64,000 nucleotides of DNA from Tenacibaculum sp. MAR_2010_89 (GTDB lineage: Bacteria > Bacteroidota > Bacteroidia > Flavobacteriales > Flavobacteriaceae), in assembly GCF_900105985.1 (NCBI RefSeq), contig NZ_FNUB01000005.1:1798001-1862000 (forward strand), read 5' to 3'. The notes beneath the pieces are model-generated. The model was not told where the DNA came from. It searched no databases and worked only from the letters and a program-made list of their open reading frames with translations. Positions 33,153 through 42,180 of this stretch are shown in pieces. Positions within the stretch are counted from its first letter, which is position 1. Every line of letters begins with the position of its first letter. The translations under genes and the position numbers were made by a program.

Positions 33153-34523
33153 TTAATTATCGTCTTCTTCTTTCTTTTTTTCTTTTTCTTCCTCTTTTTT
33201 TATTTCTTCTTCTAGTTCTTTTATTTCTTTTTCAAGTTTTAAACGTTCTTTAGCTTTACGTTCAGCTTCTTTTATTTTTTCCTTTTCCAGTTTTAAGCGT
33301 TCCTTTTCTTTACGTTTAATTTCTTTTTCTTTTTCTTTTTCTTGACGTCTCTTTTCTTTTTCTACCTTTTTTGCCGCCTTTTTTGCCGCTTTCTTTTCAG
33401 CTTTGCTAGCTTTCTTTTTATCCTTTTTGTCTTCTTTAGAAATAATATCGATTAACGATTTTTCTCGCTGTCTTCTAGGTTTTTCTGTTCTAATAGTAGA
33501 ATTATCTTTATTAGGAGAAATATCTAAATCAACTTTTTGTTCTCGTTTTTTATCTTTTTTAAATAGTCTTTTAATCTTGCTAAATAACCTTCCAAAGAAA
33601 CCTCTATTTTCATCATATTTTATTGGCTTATCTTCTTCTATTTTATTTCCAAATTCGTCAATTTCAGCAAAGGTATCAAAATGCCTGTCTAGCCTATATG
33701 AAACACCAATAGTTGAAGTAATACCTATTTCTTTTCTTTCAAAGTTAGCTCTTACAGAAGCATTAATTTGAAGATTTTTGTTAAATAAATAGGCAGCGCC
33801 ACCTCCAATACTACTTTTGTTTTCATATTTTTCAAAAACACCTTGCATTTCAGCAAAACCAGACCAATAATCATTAAAATTATAGGTACCAGTAACAACA
33901 TATGAGTATTCAGAAAATTCAGTACCTATGTTGTTGTAAAATAAATTAGTAACTACATTTAATTTATCGGAAAATTCATTTTGAAGTAAAACACCAACTC
34001 TAGGGCTCATTCCACCTTTCTCGTGATAATCATTTAAAAAATTACCAAAACTAAGTCCAGCATAAACACCAACATGAGGAATCCATCGCTTATAATCAAA
34101 AGAATGTCTGGCTTTCCAACTTCTAATTTCTTTAGTTTTATCATCATATTTAGGTGCATATACCAAATATTTTGCACCAATAGTAAATTCACTTAAACCA
34201 GTTTTGTTATATGACGATTCAAAAATATTTTTAAATGCTATTTTATCATTAGATAAAGAGGTGTTTAAATTCAATTCAAGTTTTTCATTAATGAAACTTG
34301 TTCTAAAAAATAAATTTAAACCAATAGATTGAGGGTTACTAAATGTTGCAGTTATTGGAACCTTTCTATAAAAAAGACTTGATTCAAGTTGATAAACTCC
34401 AGAACCTACACTATATGGGCTTTCTGATAACCCAGGTCTATTTGAGTTTATAACAGTGGTGTACTGTGCTTGTACAAAGGTTGTTGTACAAAAAATAAAA
34501 AACAAAAAAAGCCTTTTTATCAT
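33153..34523 (-). CDS. Outer-membrane beta-barrel protein with charged coiled-coil tail
   Basis: This 456-residue protein is read from the ATG at 34523 (MIKRLFLFFIF), which starts a proper signal peptide ending VQAQ. A longer frame would run through the promoter box at 34535. Residues about 22-300 look like a beta-barrel of the phenol-degradation MetA-like group (NRPGLSESPYSVGSGVYQLESS, repeated amphipathic strands, FNDYWSGFAEMQG). The last ~130 residues are nearly all Lys, Glu, Arg and Asp (KKDKKKASKAEKKAAKKAAK and similar), a long single helix or coiled coil. Function is unknown. A soluble charged tail after a barrel is unusual and would lie in the periplasm or outside. Confidence 0.8.
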   Translation of the reverse strand: MIKRLFLFFIFCTTTFVQAQYTTVINSNRPGLSESPYSVGSGVYQLESSLFYRKVPITATFSNPQSIGLNLFFRTSFINEKLELNLNTSLSNDKIAFKNIFESSYNKTGLSEFTIGAKYLVYAPKYDDKTKEIRSWKARHSFDYKRWIPHVGVYAGLSFGNFLNDYHEKGGMSPRVGVLLQNEFSDKLNVVTNLFYNNIGTEFSEYSYVVTGTYNFNDYWSGFAEMQGVFEKYENKSSIGGGAAYLFNKNLQINASVRANFERKEIGITSTIGVSYRLDRHFDTFAEIDEFGNKIEEDKPIKYDENRGFFGRLFSKIKRLFKKDKKREQKVDLDISPNKDNSTIRTEKPRRQREKSLIDIISKEDKKDKKKASKAEKKAAKKAAKKVEKEKRRQEKEKEKEIKRKEKERLKLEKEKIKEAERKAKERLKLEKEIKELEEEIKKEEEKEKKKEEDDN

Positions 34524-34534
34524 GTTGTAAAAAT

Positions 34535-34542
34535 CAAATTTA
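34535..34542 (-). promoter_or_regulatory. -7 promoter box for the barrel-protein gene
   Basis: On the minus strand this reads TAAATTTG, an exact TAnnTTTG match, 11 bases before the ATG at 34523. It supports that ATG and implies a very short 5' leader. Confidence 0.5.
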
Positions 34543-34631
34543 AGGAGTAATACAAACATACAGTAAAAATATGAATTACTCTATATTATAAGTTTTGTAA
34601 ACTCTTAACGTTACCTTTTGTTTCAAATTGT

Positions 34632-34639
34632 TATTTTTG
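34632..34639 (+). promoter_or_regulatory. -7 promoter box ahead of the DUF4834/YfhO pair
   Basis: TATTTTTG is an exact TAnnTTTG match 52 bases before the chosen DUF4834 ATG, in the divergent gap shared with the barrel-protein gene. The upstream -33 element is not clear. Confidence 0.5.
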
Positions 34640-34691
34640 GGTAATTTTTTTGAATATTTTTATTTGTATGATAATACATCAAGCTGGACCT

Positions 34692-34943
34692 ATGACTCTT
34701 TTACGAACTATTTTAATTATTCTTTTAGTTTATTATGCTATTAAGTTTTTAGCAAAACTATTTGGCCCATACTTATTAAAGAAAGCAGTTGATAAGGTTC
34801 AAAAAAAAGCACAACAGCAGTATGGTGAAAAACAAAGTTCTACTGTTAAAGAAGGTGAAACAATAATAGATAAAAAACCTAATAACTCTAAAGAAAGCAA
34901 TAACTCAGTAGGAGAGTATGTTGATTTTGAAGAAATTGATTAA
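34692..34943 (+). CDS. DUF4834 small membrane protein
   Basis: This 83-residue protein is read from the ATG at 34692 (MTLLRTILIILLVYYAIKFL), the usual start pattern in the family; in-frame upstream starts at 34650 (TTG) and 34668 (ATG) are possible. One membrane helix (about 3-24) is followed by a basic amphipathic segment (AVDKVQKKAQQQYGEKQ) and an acidic tail ending VDFEEID. The function is unknown. It ends two bases before the YfhO-like gene, with which it is regularly paired in Flavobacteria, so a partnership is likely. Confidence 0.82.
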   Translation: MTLLRTILIILLVYYAIKFLAKLFGPYLLKKAVDKVQKKAQQQYGEKQSSTVKEGETIIDKKPNNSKESNNSVGEYVDFEEID

Positions 34944-34945
34944 TT

Positions 34946-37354
34946 ATGAATTTTAAAAAGTTTTTACCTTACGTGATAGCTATTGTAGTTTTTACAATAG
35001 CTTCATTGATTTATTTTAATCCAGTTTTAAGCGGAAAACAAATTAAACAGAGTGATATTACTCAGTTTAAAGGGATGTCGAAGCAAGTTGTTGATTATAG
35101 AGTTGAGAATGGAGAAGAACCTTATTGGTTAGGAAATGCTTTTAGCGGTATGCCAGCTTTTCAGGTTAGTGCGTATTATCCAAATGATTTTGTACGTTAC
35201 CTTGATAAAGGATTACGTTTTTTACCTAGGCCTGCTGATTATTTATTCTTATATTTTTTAGGATTCTTCTTATTGTTAATTGCTTTAAAGGTTGACTGGA
35301 AACTTGCAATACTAGGTAGTTTGTCCTTTGGATTCTCAACTTATCTAATTATCATTTTTGGAGCTGGTCATAATGCCAAGGCTCATGCAATTGGGTATAT
35401 GCCTATGGTAATTGCAGGAGTTCTATATTTATTTCAAAAAAGATATTTACTTGGTTTTGTGGTTACTTCTTTAGCAATGGCTTTAGAAATTTATGCAAAC
35501 CATCCTCAAATGACATATTATCTTGGTTTTTGTTTATTAATTTTAGTTATTGTTGAAGGAATAGAGGTTGTAAAAACTAAAGAAGTTTCTGTTTTTATTA
35601 AGCAGGTGTCAGTTTTAGTAGTAGCTGTAATTATTGGAGTTAGTGTAAATGCTACACGATTGATGTCAATGAAGCAATATGCTGATTTTAGCACAAGAGG
35701 GAAATCTGAATTAACAATAAATCCAGATGGTACGCCGAAAGAAAAATCAACAGGGCTAGATAAAGAGTATATTACTGAATATAGTTATGGAATTTCAGAA
35801 ACCTTCAACTTAATAATGCCTCGTTTCATGGGAGGTGGAACTTTTGAAAAGTTAGGTGAAGATTCTAATTTTTATCAAACTTTAGAAAGTAATGCAGGGA
35901 AAAGTGTAGCAAAAGAATATTCAAATCAAGTATTAACGTATTGGGGGAAACAGCCAATAGTAGAAGCTCCTGCTTATATTGGAGTTATACTTTTCTTTTT
36001 ATTTTTTCTTGGGGTGTTTTTAGTAAGAGGCCGATTAAAGTACTGGTTAGTTTCTGCTACGATTTTTTCAATACTAATGAGTTGGGGTAAAAATTTTGAA
36101 GTATTAACTAACTTTTTTATTGATTATGTTCCTCTTTATAATAAATTTAGAGCAGTTTCTTCTATTCAAGTTATAGCTGAACTATGTGTTCCTTTATTAG
36201 GAGTTATAGCTTTAAAAGAGTTCTTTTCACCAAAAGTGTCTAGTGAAGAGAAAAAAGAAGCTCTTAAAAAAGCATTATATCTTATTGGTGGTTTGTTGTT
36301 GGTTTTTACTGTTTTTGGTTCAAGTTTATTTGCTTTTGAAGGTATTAGAGATGCACAATATCAACAGTTACCAGAATTAATAGATGCATTAAAATCTGAT
36401 AGAAAATCAATGTTATTTATGGATGGTATTCGTTCACTTATATTAGTAACGTTATCAGCTGGATTATTATGGTTTTTACTAAAAAATAAACTAAAAGAAA
36501 CACCTGTTATTATTGGATTAACAGTATTAATTCTTTTCGATTTAATCTCTGTAGATATAAATTATGTAAACAAAGAAGATTTTACAACTAAGCGAAAAGT
36601 GATAAAGCCATTTGTTGCTAGTAAAGCAAATAATGAAATTTTAAAAGATAAAAGTTATTATCGTGTAGCTAATTTTGCTACAAACCCTATGATGGATGGA
36701 AGGACTTCTTATTTTCATAATTCTATAGGTGGGTATCATGCAGCAAAAATGAAACGTTATCAAGAATTATTTGATTATCAAATAGCAAAAAATAATATGG
36801 AGGTGTTAAACATGTTAAACACGAAGTATTTTATTGCAGGAGAAGATAAGTTTCAAGAAAATCCTGAAGCAAACGGAAACGCATGGTTTGTGAATAATAT
36901 TAAATTAGTGAATTCAGCTGATGAAGAGATTAAGGCATTAGATAATTTAAAAACAAATGAAGTAGCTGTGTTGAGAAAATCGAGTTTAGAGAATTCGAAA
37001 ATAAACTTTCCACAGGAAAAAGATTCAACTGCTACAATTGCTCTAATTAAAAATGCTATAACTGAATTAGTTTATAAATCAACAACAAGAAAAGAGCAAT
37101 TTGCTGTGTTTTCTGAGATTTATTACAAAGATGGTTGGAATGCGTATATTGATGGGGAATTGGTTCCACATTATAGAGTAAATTACGTTTTAAGAGGAAT
37201 GTTAGTTCCAAAAGGAAATCACACTATTGAGTTTAAATTTCAGCCAAAAGTTATAAAAACAGGAAGCACGATTGCATTATTATCTTATGTGTTGTTACTA
37301 TTAGTTCCAATAGGTTGGTTTTTCTTAAATAGAAAAAAAGAAGAAAAGGCTTAA
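34946..37354 (+). CDS. YfhO-family membrane protein (GT-C-like)
   Basis: This 802-residue protein has a dozen or so membrane helices, with a large soluble loop (about residues 235-320) and a soluble C-terminal region (about 530-765) before the last helix. Early sequence YWLGNAFSGMPAFQVSAYYPND and the loop AGHNAKAHAIGYMPMVIAG fit YfhO-type proteins, polytopic relatives of GT-C glycosyltransferases such as PMT and STT3. In Gram-positives YfhO glycosylates teichoic acids; the flavobacterial substrate is unknown. It overlaps the convergent TPR/AraC gene by 4 bases. Confidence 0.9.
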   Translation: MNFKKFLPYVIAIVVFTIASLIYFNPVLSGKQIKQSDITQFKGMSKQVVDYRVENGEEPYWLGNAFSGMPAFQVSAYYPNDFVRYLDKGLRFLPRPADYLFLYFLGFFLLLIALKVDWKLAILGSLSFGFSTYLIIIFGAGHNAKAHAIGYMPMVIAGVLYLFQKRYLLGFVVTSLAMALEIYANHPQMTYYLGFCLLILVIVEGIEVVKTKEVSVFIKQVSVLVVAVIIGVSVNATRLMSMKQYADFSTRGKSELTINPDGTPKEKSTGLDKEYITEYSYGISETFNLIMPRFMGGGTFEKLGEDSNFYQTLESNAGKSVAKEYSNQVLTYWGKQPIVEAPAYIGVILFFLFFLGVFLVRGRLKYWLVSATIFSILMSWGKNFEVLTNFFIDYVPLYNKFRAVSSIQVIAELCVPLLGVIALKEFFSPKVSSEEKKEALKKALYLIGGLLLVFTVFGSSLFAFEGIRDAQYQQLPELIDALKSDRKSMLFMDGIRSLILVTLSAGLLWFLLKNKLKETPVIIGLTVLILFDLISVDINYVNKEDFTTKRKVIKPFVASKANNEILKDKSYYRVANFATNPMMDGRTSYFHNSIGGYHAAKMKRYQELFDYQIAKNNMEVLNMLNTKYFIAGEDKFQENPEANGNAWFVNNIKLVNSADEEIKALDNLKTNEVAVLRKSSLENSKINFPQEKDSTATIALIKNAITELVYKSTTRKEQFAVFSEIYYKDGWNAYIDGELVPHYRVNYVLRGMLVPKGNHTIEFKFQPKVIKTGSTIALLSYVLLLLVPIGWFFLNRKKEEKA

Positions 37355-39045
37355 TTCTCTAGAGTTTTTAAAAAAGAAGATGGAGTTAATCCTGTTTGTT
37401 TTTTAAAGGCTCTAGAGAAAGCAGAAGCATTTGTATAACCAATTTCTTCTCCTAAAGCTTGTATTGAGTATTTCTTGTATTCAGTATTAGTTTTTAATTT
37501 TTCAATGATATAATTAATTCTTTTTTTAGTGTAAAACTGTTTAAAGGACTTTTTATAATGTTTGTTAAATACAAAAGAAATATATGTTGAATTTGTGTTG
37601 ATTTCTTCAGCGATTGACGAAACTGAAAAATCTGATTTTAAGAAAGTATTTGAACCATTAATTTTTTCTATTGCAGAGAGTATTTGGTTTTCAAGTTCTA
37701 TATCAATATTATATTCTTTCTTAATTGTTTGTTTTTCTTGAGTTTTGCTATTAAGTTTATTAATAGCAGATATTTTCTTTTTATTTTCTTTTTTTAATTT
37801 TAAGTATCCTAACAGAAAAACTAGAATTACTATAAAGGAAAAAACAATGATTAGATAATTTTGGTTTCTATTACTTTGTTTTTTTATTTCTTTATTAAGT
37901 TTGATTACTCTATTAAAATCATTTTCATATAATAATTGGAATGTTTTTTCTTTGTTCTTTTTAGCTAATTCGTATTGAAGCATAGTTAGCTTAGAATATT
38001 TAAAAGCACTATCTATTTTTTTTAAATTATTATATTGATTAGATAAAATATCGTACAAAGCAATTAACGTACTGCGTCTACAAGTTGTTTTTTTATTATT
38101 TAAAAGCTTATTTGAATAAAAAATTGTAGAATCAGCATTTTTTAAATTGTAATAACAAATGGCTTTTTGAAAATATTCATAATGATTATAGTTATATCCA
38201 TTATGTATATTTTTATAGTTGTTTATTGATTTTAAGGCATTAGAATATTCTTCTTTAGCTATTAAAATCTTTGTTTTTTTGAAGTTATATATTATCTCCG
38301 AATCTTTATGAGGAGGATTAAATTTTTTAGCTACATTATAACCTTTTTTATAATAAAAAGAGGCAGAATCTATATAATGTAAATTTTGATTTTTTTTACT
38401 TAAAGATAAATATACATTACCTATAGAGTTTAAAATGTTTGACTTAAATTTTAATGAATGATAGGCGCCTATTTTGTCTTTTCTATAAACTTTATCAATA
38501 AGTTGTAATGTAGGCTTTAGTATTCTAAGAGCTTCATCATAAAATCCTAATTCAGATTTAATAATTGCCAAATGATTTTTGAGAGATAGTTTATTAGTAT
38601 GATAAAACTTATCTTTTAAAACTAAACTATTTAGAACTTTTTCCTGTTCCATTAAATAATTATAAGCAATATTATACTCTCCTAACTTTTTCTTTAACCA
38701 AAATAAACGAGTATATATTGAGATTTTAATTGCTTTAAAACAGAAATCTTCATTGTTTTTAATTTTAAGGAGTACCTCTTTGCAAATCAATTCTGTTTTC
38801 TTGTAATTTCTATTTAGATAAGCCAGTTTAGCTTCATAAGTATAAGCTTGATATAAGCTACATTCATTATTTAAGTTTTTTAATTTACGTATGTAATATT
38901 TTATACTGTCTTGATTTCTATTAATAAAGAAAAGACATTTTTTATTGTATAAACTTATTGAGTCACTAGAATTAAAATTAGTTTTAGTTTGAGAAAAAGA
39001 GAAGAGGGTTAAAAATAATAAAATAAAAAATATAGATTTCCTCAT
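37351..39045 (-). CDS. TPR sensor with cytoplasmic AraC-type DNA-binding domain
   Basis: This 564-residue protein is read from the ATG at 39045 (MRKSIFFILLFLTLFSFSQ, a signal peptide). A TTG three codons upstream exists. Residues about 25-385 contain TPR-like helical repeats on the periplasmic side, a membrane helix follows at about 395-415 (YLIIVFSFIVILVFLLGYL), and the C-terminal AraC domain spans about 460-560 (SVSSIAEEINTNSTYISFVFNKHYKKSFKQF... LGEEIGYTNASAFSRAFKKQTGLTPSSF). It is a one-component transmembrane regulator. Divergent from the polysaccharide operon, it may control it (inference). Confidence 0.9.
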   Translation of the reverse strand: MRKSIFFILLFLTLFSFSQTKTNFNSSDSISLYNKKCLFFINRNQDSIKYYIRKLKNLNNECSLYQAYTYEAKLAYLNRNYKKTELICKEVLLKIKNNEDFCFKAIKISIYTRLFWLKKKLGEYNIAYNYLMEQEKVLNSLVLKDKFYHTNKLSLKNHLAIIKSELGFYDEALRILKPTLQLIDKVYRKDKIGAYHSLKFKSNILNSIGNVYLSLSKKNQNLHYIDSASFYYKKGYNVAKKFNPPHKDSEIIYNFKKTKILIAKEEYSNALKSINNYKNIHNGYNYNHYEYFQKAICYYNLKNADSTIFYSNKLLNNKKTTCRRSTLIALYDILSNQYNNLKKIDSAFKYSKLTMLQYELAKKNKEKTFQLLYENDFNRVIKLNKEIKKQSNRNQNYLIIVFSFIVILVFLLGYLKLKKENKKKISAINKLNSKTQEKQTIKKEYNIDIELENQILSAIEKINGSNTFLKSDFSVSSIAEEINTNSTYISFVFNKHYKKSFKQFYTKKRINYIIEKLKTNTEYKKYSIQALGEEIGYTNASAFSRAFKKQTGLTPSSFLKTLEN

Positions 39046-39104
39046 AAAGCGCAACTAGTAATGATTATAGATGTTTGCTTTTTATAAAAAGCGAGATTTG
39101 TAAG

Positions 39105-39112
39105 CAAATATA
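39105..39112 (-). promoter_or_regulatory. -7 promoter box for the TPR/AraC gene
   Basis: The minus strand reads TATATTTG, an exact TAnnTTTG match, about 60 bases before the ATG at 39045. The palindrome GCTTTTTATAAAAAGC lies between the two and would be in the 5' leader. Confidence 0.5.
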
Positions 39113-39179
39113 AATTAATTTAGAGTGTGCTTTTTATAAAAAAAGGAATATGTTTTTTTTTTGAATTAAAAATGATTGA

Positions 39180-39287
39180 TATGTTTGTTATATGAATGTC
39201 CGAACATTTAGGGAAGATTGAAAGAAAAAGTAGTACTATGTTTTTATTAAGAAATCAAAATGTATAATAAACGTTTTGATTTTTTTT
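39180..39287 (+). ncRNA. Candidate small RNA or abortive leader (promoter to terminator)
   Basis: A -7 box TATGTTTG (39180-39187) with a TTTG 16 bases upstream (39160-39163) is followed by about 65 bases and then a hairpin with arms AAATCAAAA (39252-39260) and TTTTGATTT (39274-39282) running into a T-tract to about 39287. No reading frame of note is present. The predicted transcript would be about 90-95 bases, ending roughly 45 bases before the polysaccharide operon's -7 box. Predicted from motifs only. Confidence 0.4.
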
Positions 39288-39331
39288 ATTTAAAGTCTTA
39301 ATAGTTTTTTCCAGTAAAACTAAAATAGTGA

Positions 39332-39339
39332 TACATTTG
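39332..39339 (+). promoter_or_regulatory. -7 promoter box of the polysaccharide operon
   Basis: TACATTTG is an exact TAnnTTTG match 15 bases before the first ATG (39355). A T-rich stretch (39305-39310) sits about 21 bases upstream at the -33 position. Confidence 0.6.
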
Positions 39340-39354
39340 CTTAAAAATAGATAA

Positions 39355-39876
39355 ATGTATAATCAACTTCCAATTAAAAGATACGCACATACTATTAAAT
39401 TTTTACAAAAAAATATACCTGCTCCTGCTGTAATTCTAGATTTAGGGGTTAGAAATCCATTTAGCGAAGTTATGGAAAAACATGGTTATACTGTTTTCAA
39501 TACTAATGGAGAAGATCTTGATTTAATGCCCGAGTTGGTAAAAAAACATAAGGTAGATGCAGTAACAGCTTTCGAGATATTTGAACATTTATTGGCGCCA
39601 TTTAATGTGTTAAGAGAGATAGAAGCGACTAAAATAATAACTACTGTTCCATTAAGGTTGTGGTTTAAAGAAGCTTATAGAAGTAGAACAGATATGTGGG
39701 ATAGGCATTATCATGAATTTGAAGATTGGCAATACGATTGGCTACTTGAAAAATCTGGATGGAATATTATTCAAACAGAAAAATGGACAAGTCCGATTAA
39801 TAAAATAGGAATTAGACCAATTTTAAGAAAATTTACTCCAAGGTATTATGCTGTTTATGCAGAAAAAAATAACTAA
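39355..39876 (+). CDS. SAM-dependent methyltransferase of the polysaccharide operon
   Basis: This 173-residue class I methyltransferase is short. The SAM-binding glycine loop is VILDLGVRNPFSEVME near residues 21-36, with the acidic motif TNGEDLDL and a post-I motif DAVTAFEIFEHLLAPFNVL near 75-93. The C-terminal part has an aromatic-rich segment (YHEFEDWQYDWLLEKSGW). The substrate could be a sugar or the end of a glycan chain, suggested by its place as first gene of the operon. Its stop is directly followed by the ATG of the next gene. Confidence 0.88.
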   Translation: MYNQLPIKRYAHTIKFLQKNIPAPAVILDLGVRNPFSEVMEKHGYTVFNTNGEDLDLMPELVKKHKVDAVTAFEIFEHLLAPFNVLREIEATKIITTVPLRLWFKEAYRSRTDMWDRHYHEFEDWQYDWLLEKSGWNIIQTEKWTSPINKIGIRPILRKFTPRYYAVYAEKNN

Positions 39877-40968
39877 ATGAAAAAAAATATTTTATTAATA
39901 GTAGGTACACGTCCTAATTTTGTTAAAATTACACAATTCAAAAGAATAGCTAAAAAGTATCAAAATATCGATTTAAAAATAGTTCATACTGGGCAACATT
40001 ATGACGAAAAAATGTCAGACGTGTTTCTGAAACAATTTAATATTGAAGTTGATTTTTTTTTAAATGTTAAAGGTACTACTCCAAATAGTTTAATTGGAGA
40101 GATAATGATTGAATTAGAAAAAGTAATTGAAGCTTTTAAACCAGACTTATTACTTTCAGTAGGAGATGTTAATTCAACTCTTGCAGCTTCTATAACAGCA
40201 AATAAGTTAAATGTTAAGTTAGGTCATATTGAAAGTGGACTCAGAAGTTTAGATAGACGGATGCCAGAAGAGATTAATAGGATATTAACCGATGAGATTT
40301 CTGATATTTGTTTTGTAACTGAAGAAAGTGGAATTACAAACTTAAAGGAAATAGGTAAAACTGACTCTCAAATAGCTTTTGTAGGTAATACAATGATAGA
40401 TACATTAGTTTATTTTGAAAAAGAAATTGAAAATTCAAATATATTAAAAGAGATTGGAAGTGAAAGCTATGTGTTAATTACAATGCATAGACCTAGAAAT
40501 GTAGATGGAAAAGAGGCTCTTCATAAGATTATTGATTTATTAAAAAGTGTAACAAAGAAATGTAGTATAGTTTTTTCTTTACACCCAAGAACAAAAAGTA
40601 GTTTTATAAAAAATGATTTGTATGATAAGCTTTCTAAAATTGAAAAATTAAAAATTATTCCTCCACAAAATTATTTTGCATTTCAAAAATTAATAAAGTA
40701 TTCTCTTTGTGTTATTACTGATAGTGGAGGTATTCAAGAAGAAACTACTTTTCAACAAATTCCATGTATAACTCTTAGAGAAAATACAGAACGTCCAATA
40801 ACAATAACTAAAGGGACAAACGTATTAATGTCTTTTGATAATGAAAAAATATTAGTTCTTTTAGAAAAGATAAAAGATAAAAAAAATAAAAAAGGTGTAG
40901 TTCCTGAATTATGGGACGGAAAAGCTACAGAGAGAATTTTGGAAAAATGTATTAATTTTTTAATATGA
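39877..40968 (+). CDS. wecB: UDP-GlcNAc 2-epimerase, copy 1
   Basis: This 363-residue protein is of the non-hydrolysing WecB type: GTRPNFVKITQF near residues 9-20, HTGQHYD, VGDVNSTLAAS, HIESGLRSLDRRMPEEINR, and ITDSGGIQEETTFQQIPCITLRENTERPI near the C-terminus. It converts UDP-GlcNAc to UDP-ManNAc or acts on a related UDP-sugar. The second copy at 43458 differs throughout, so the two may use different substrates. It overlaps the next glycosyltransferase by 4 bases (ATGA). Confidence 0.93.
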   Translation: MKKNILLIVGTRPNFVKITQFKRIAKKYQNIDLKIVHTGQHYDEKMSDVFLKQFNIEVDFFLNVKGTTPNSLIGEIMIELEKVIEAFKPDLLLSVGDVNSTLAASITANKLNVKLGHIESGLRSLDRRMPEEINRILTDEISDICFVTEESGITNLKEIGKTDSQIAFVGNTMIDTLVYFEKEIENSNILKEIGSESYVLITMHRPRNVDGKEALHKIIDLLKSVTKKCSIVFSLHPRTKSSFIKNDLYDKLSKIEKLKIIPPQNYFAFQKLIKYSLCVITDSGGIQEETTFQQIPCITLRENTERPITITKGTNVLMSFDNEKILVLLEKIKDKKNKKGVVPELWDGKATERILEKCINFLI

Positions 40969-42179
40969 GTTATATAGGAATGGTAGTCGATGCTTCTTAC
41001 CCTAATGATATAAGAGTAAGAAAAGAAGCTGATGCATTAGTAGCAGCTGATAAGAAAGTCATTGTTATATGCCCTCATAGGAAAAATGAAGTGCAAATTG
41101 AAACGATTAATGGAGTAACAGTTTATAGAATAGGAAAGAATTATTCAAATTTTAAAAAAGGAATTTTAGATATATTTGAAAGTGTTTTTAATGTTAATCC
41201 TTTTTTTTATTTTGGAATAAAAAAAGCGTTGATAAAATATAAAATTGAATATTTACATATTCATGATTTACCTTTAGCAGGAACAGGGTATTTATTCAAA
41301 TCTAGGGTTAAAGAAATAATTTTAGACTTACATGAAAATTATCCGGAGGCATTAAAAACATGGTTTTCATGGAAAAAAAATCATTTAATTAAATTTAAAA
41401 ATTTCCTTTTTATGAACCCTAAATTATGGTCAAAAAAAGAAAGGAAATATTGTCTTAAATATAAAAATATAATATGTGTAGTAGAGGAGATGAAGCAAAA
41501 GCTAGTATCAAATTTTGATATTGACCCTAGTAAATTAATTGTAATTTCAAATCAAGAAAAGAAAGAGTTTGCTTTAAATTTTAAAAATGAGGTACTTCAA
41601 AATGTTATAAACCCTGATAGTTTTTCTATAACTTATGTAGGTGGTTTTGGACCACATAGAGGACTTGATACAGCAATAAAAGCTATGCCAGAAATTGTAA
41701 AATCAATTAAAAATGCTAAGCTTTTTTTAATAGGAAAAGGGAGTACAGATGTTGAGGAGCAATTAAAAAATATTGTGAAAGAAAATCAAATGGAGAAGTA
41801 TGTTGATTTTGTTGGATATCGACCATTTACTGAAGTCTCAACTATAATGAAAAAGTCTACAGTAAATATAATACCTCATAAAGCTAATGAACATACAAAT
41901 AATACAATTCCTCATAAATTATTTCAAATAATGATGAGTAAAAGTTTATTATTGGTAAGTTCATGTAAGCCATTAAAAAGAATTGTTGAAAAATATGATT
42001 CTGGTCTTGTTTTTAAAGCTGATGATTTTAATGATTTTACTAAAAAAATTTTAATGATTTATAAAAATAAAAAGTTATTAGAGATTAAAACAGAAAACGC
42101 TTATAAAGCTGTAATGGATGAAGGTGAAAACTGGGATGAAGAAAGTATAAAGCTAGTTAAATTCTATAATAATTTATAA
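40965..42179 (+). CDS. GT4-type glycosyltransferase
   Basis: This 404-residue GT-B glycosyltransferase has an N-terminal domain with DASYPNDIRVRKEADAL and HIHDLPLAGTGYL. A C-terminal GT4-like domain has ITYVGGFGPHRGLDTAIKAM near residues 219-238 and the nucleotide-sugar region NNTIPHKLFQIMMSKSLLLVSS, where the usual E-x-x-x-x-x-x-E pattern is reduced. It is a cytosolic or membrane-peripheral enzyme that adds a sugar to the lipid-linked repeat unit. The donor is unknown. ATG at 40965 overlaps the stop of the epimerase gene. Confidence 0.9.
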   Translation: MSYIGMVVDASYPNDIRVRKEADALVAADKKVIVICPHRKNEVQIETINGVTVYRIGKNYSNFKKGILDIFESVFNVNPFFYFGIKKALIKYKIEYLHIHDLPLAGTGYLFKSRVKEIILDLHENYPEALKTWFSWKKNHLIKFKNFLFMNPKLWSKKERKYCLKYKNIICVVEEMKQKLVSNFDIDPSKLIVISNQEKKEFALNFKNEVLQNVINPDSFSITYVGGFGPHRGLDTAIKAMPEIVKSIKNAKLFLIGKGSTDVEEQLKNIVKENQMEKYVDFVGYRPFTEVSTIMKKSTVNIIPHKANEHTNNTIPHKLFQIMMSKSLLLVSSCKPLKRIVEKYDSGLVFKADDFNDFTKKILMIYKNKKLLEIKTENAYKAVMDEGENWDEESIKLVKFYNNL

Positions 42180-42180
42180 A

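Larger units (their letters stand above)
39046..39354. other. Divergent gap with two promoter boxes and a terminator-like unit
   Basis: This 309-bp gap between the TPR/AraC gene and the polysaccharide operon has no credible open frame. It contains a -7 box for the minus-strand gene (39105-39112), a palindrome GCTTTTTATAAAAAGC (39077-39092) with an imperfect second copy at about 39129, a plus-strand -7 box (39180-39187), a plus-strand terminator-like hairpin (39252-39287), and the -7 box of the polysaccharide operon (39332-39339). Confidence 0.65.
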
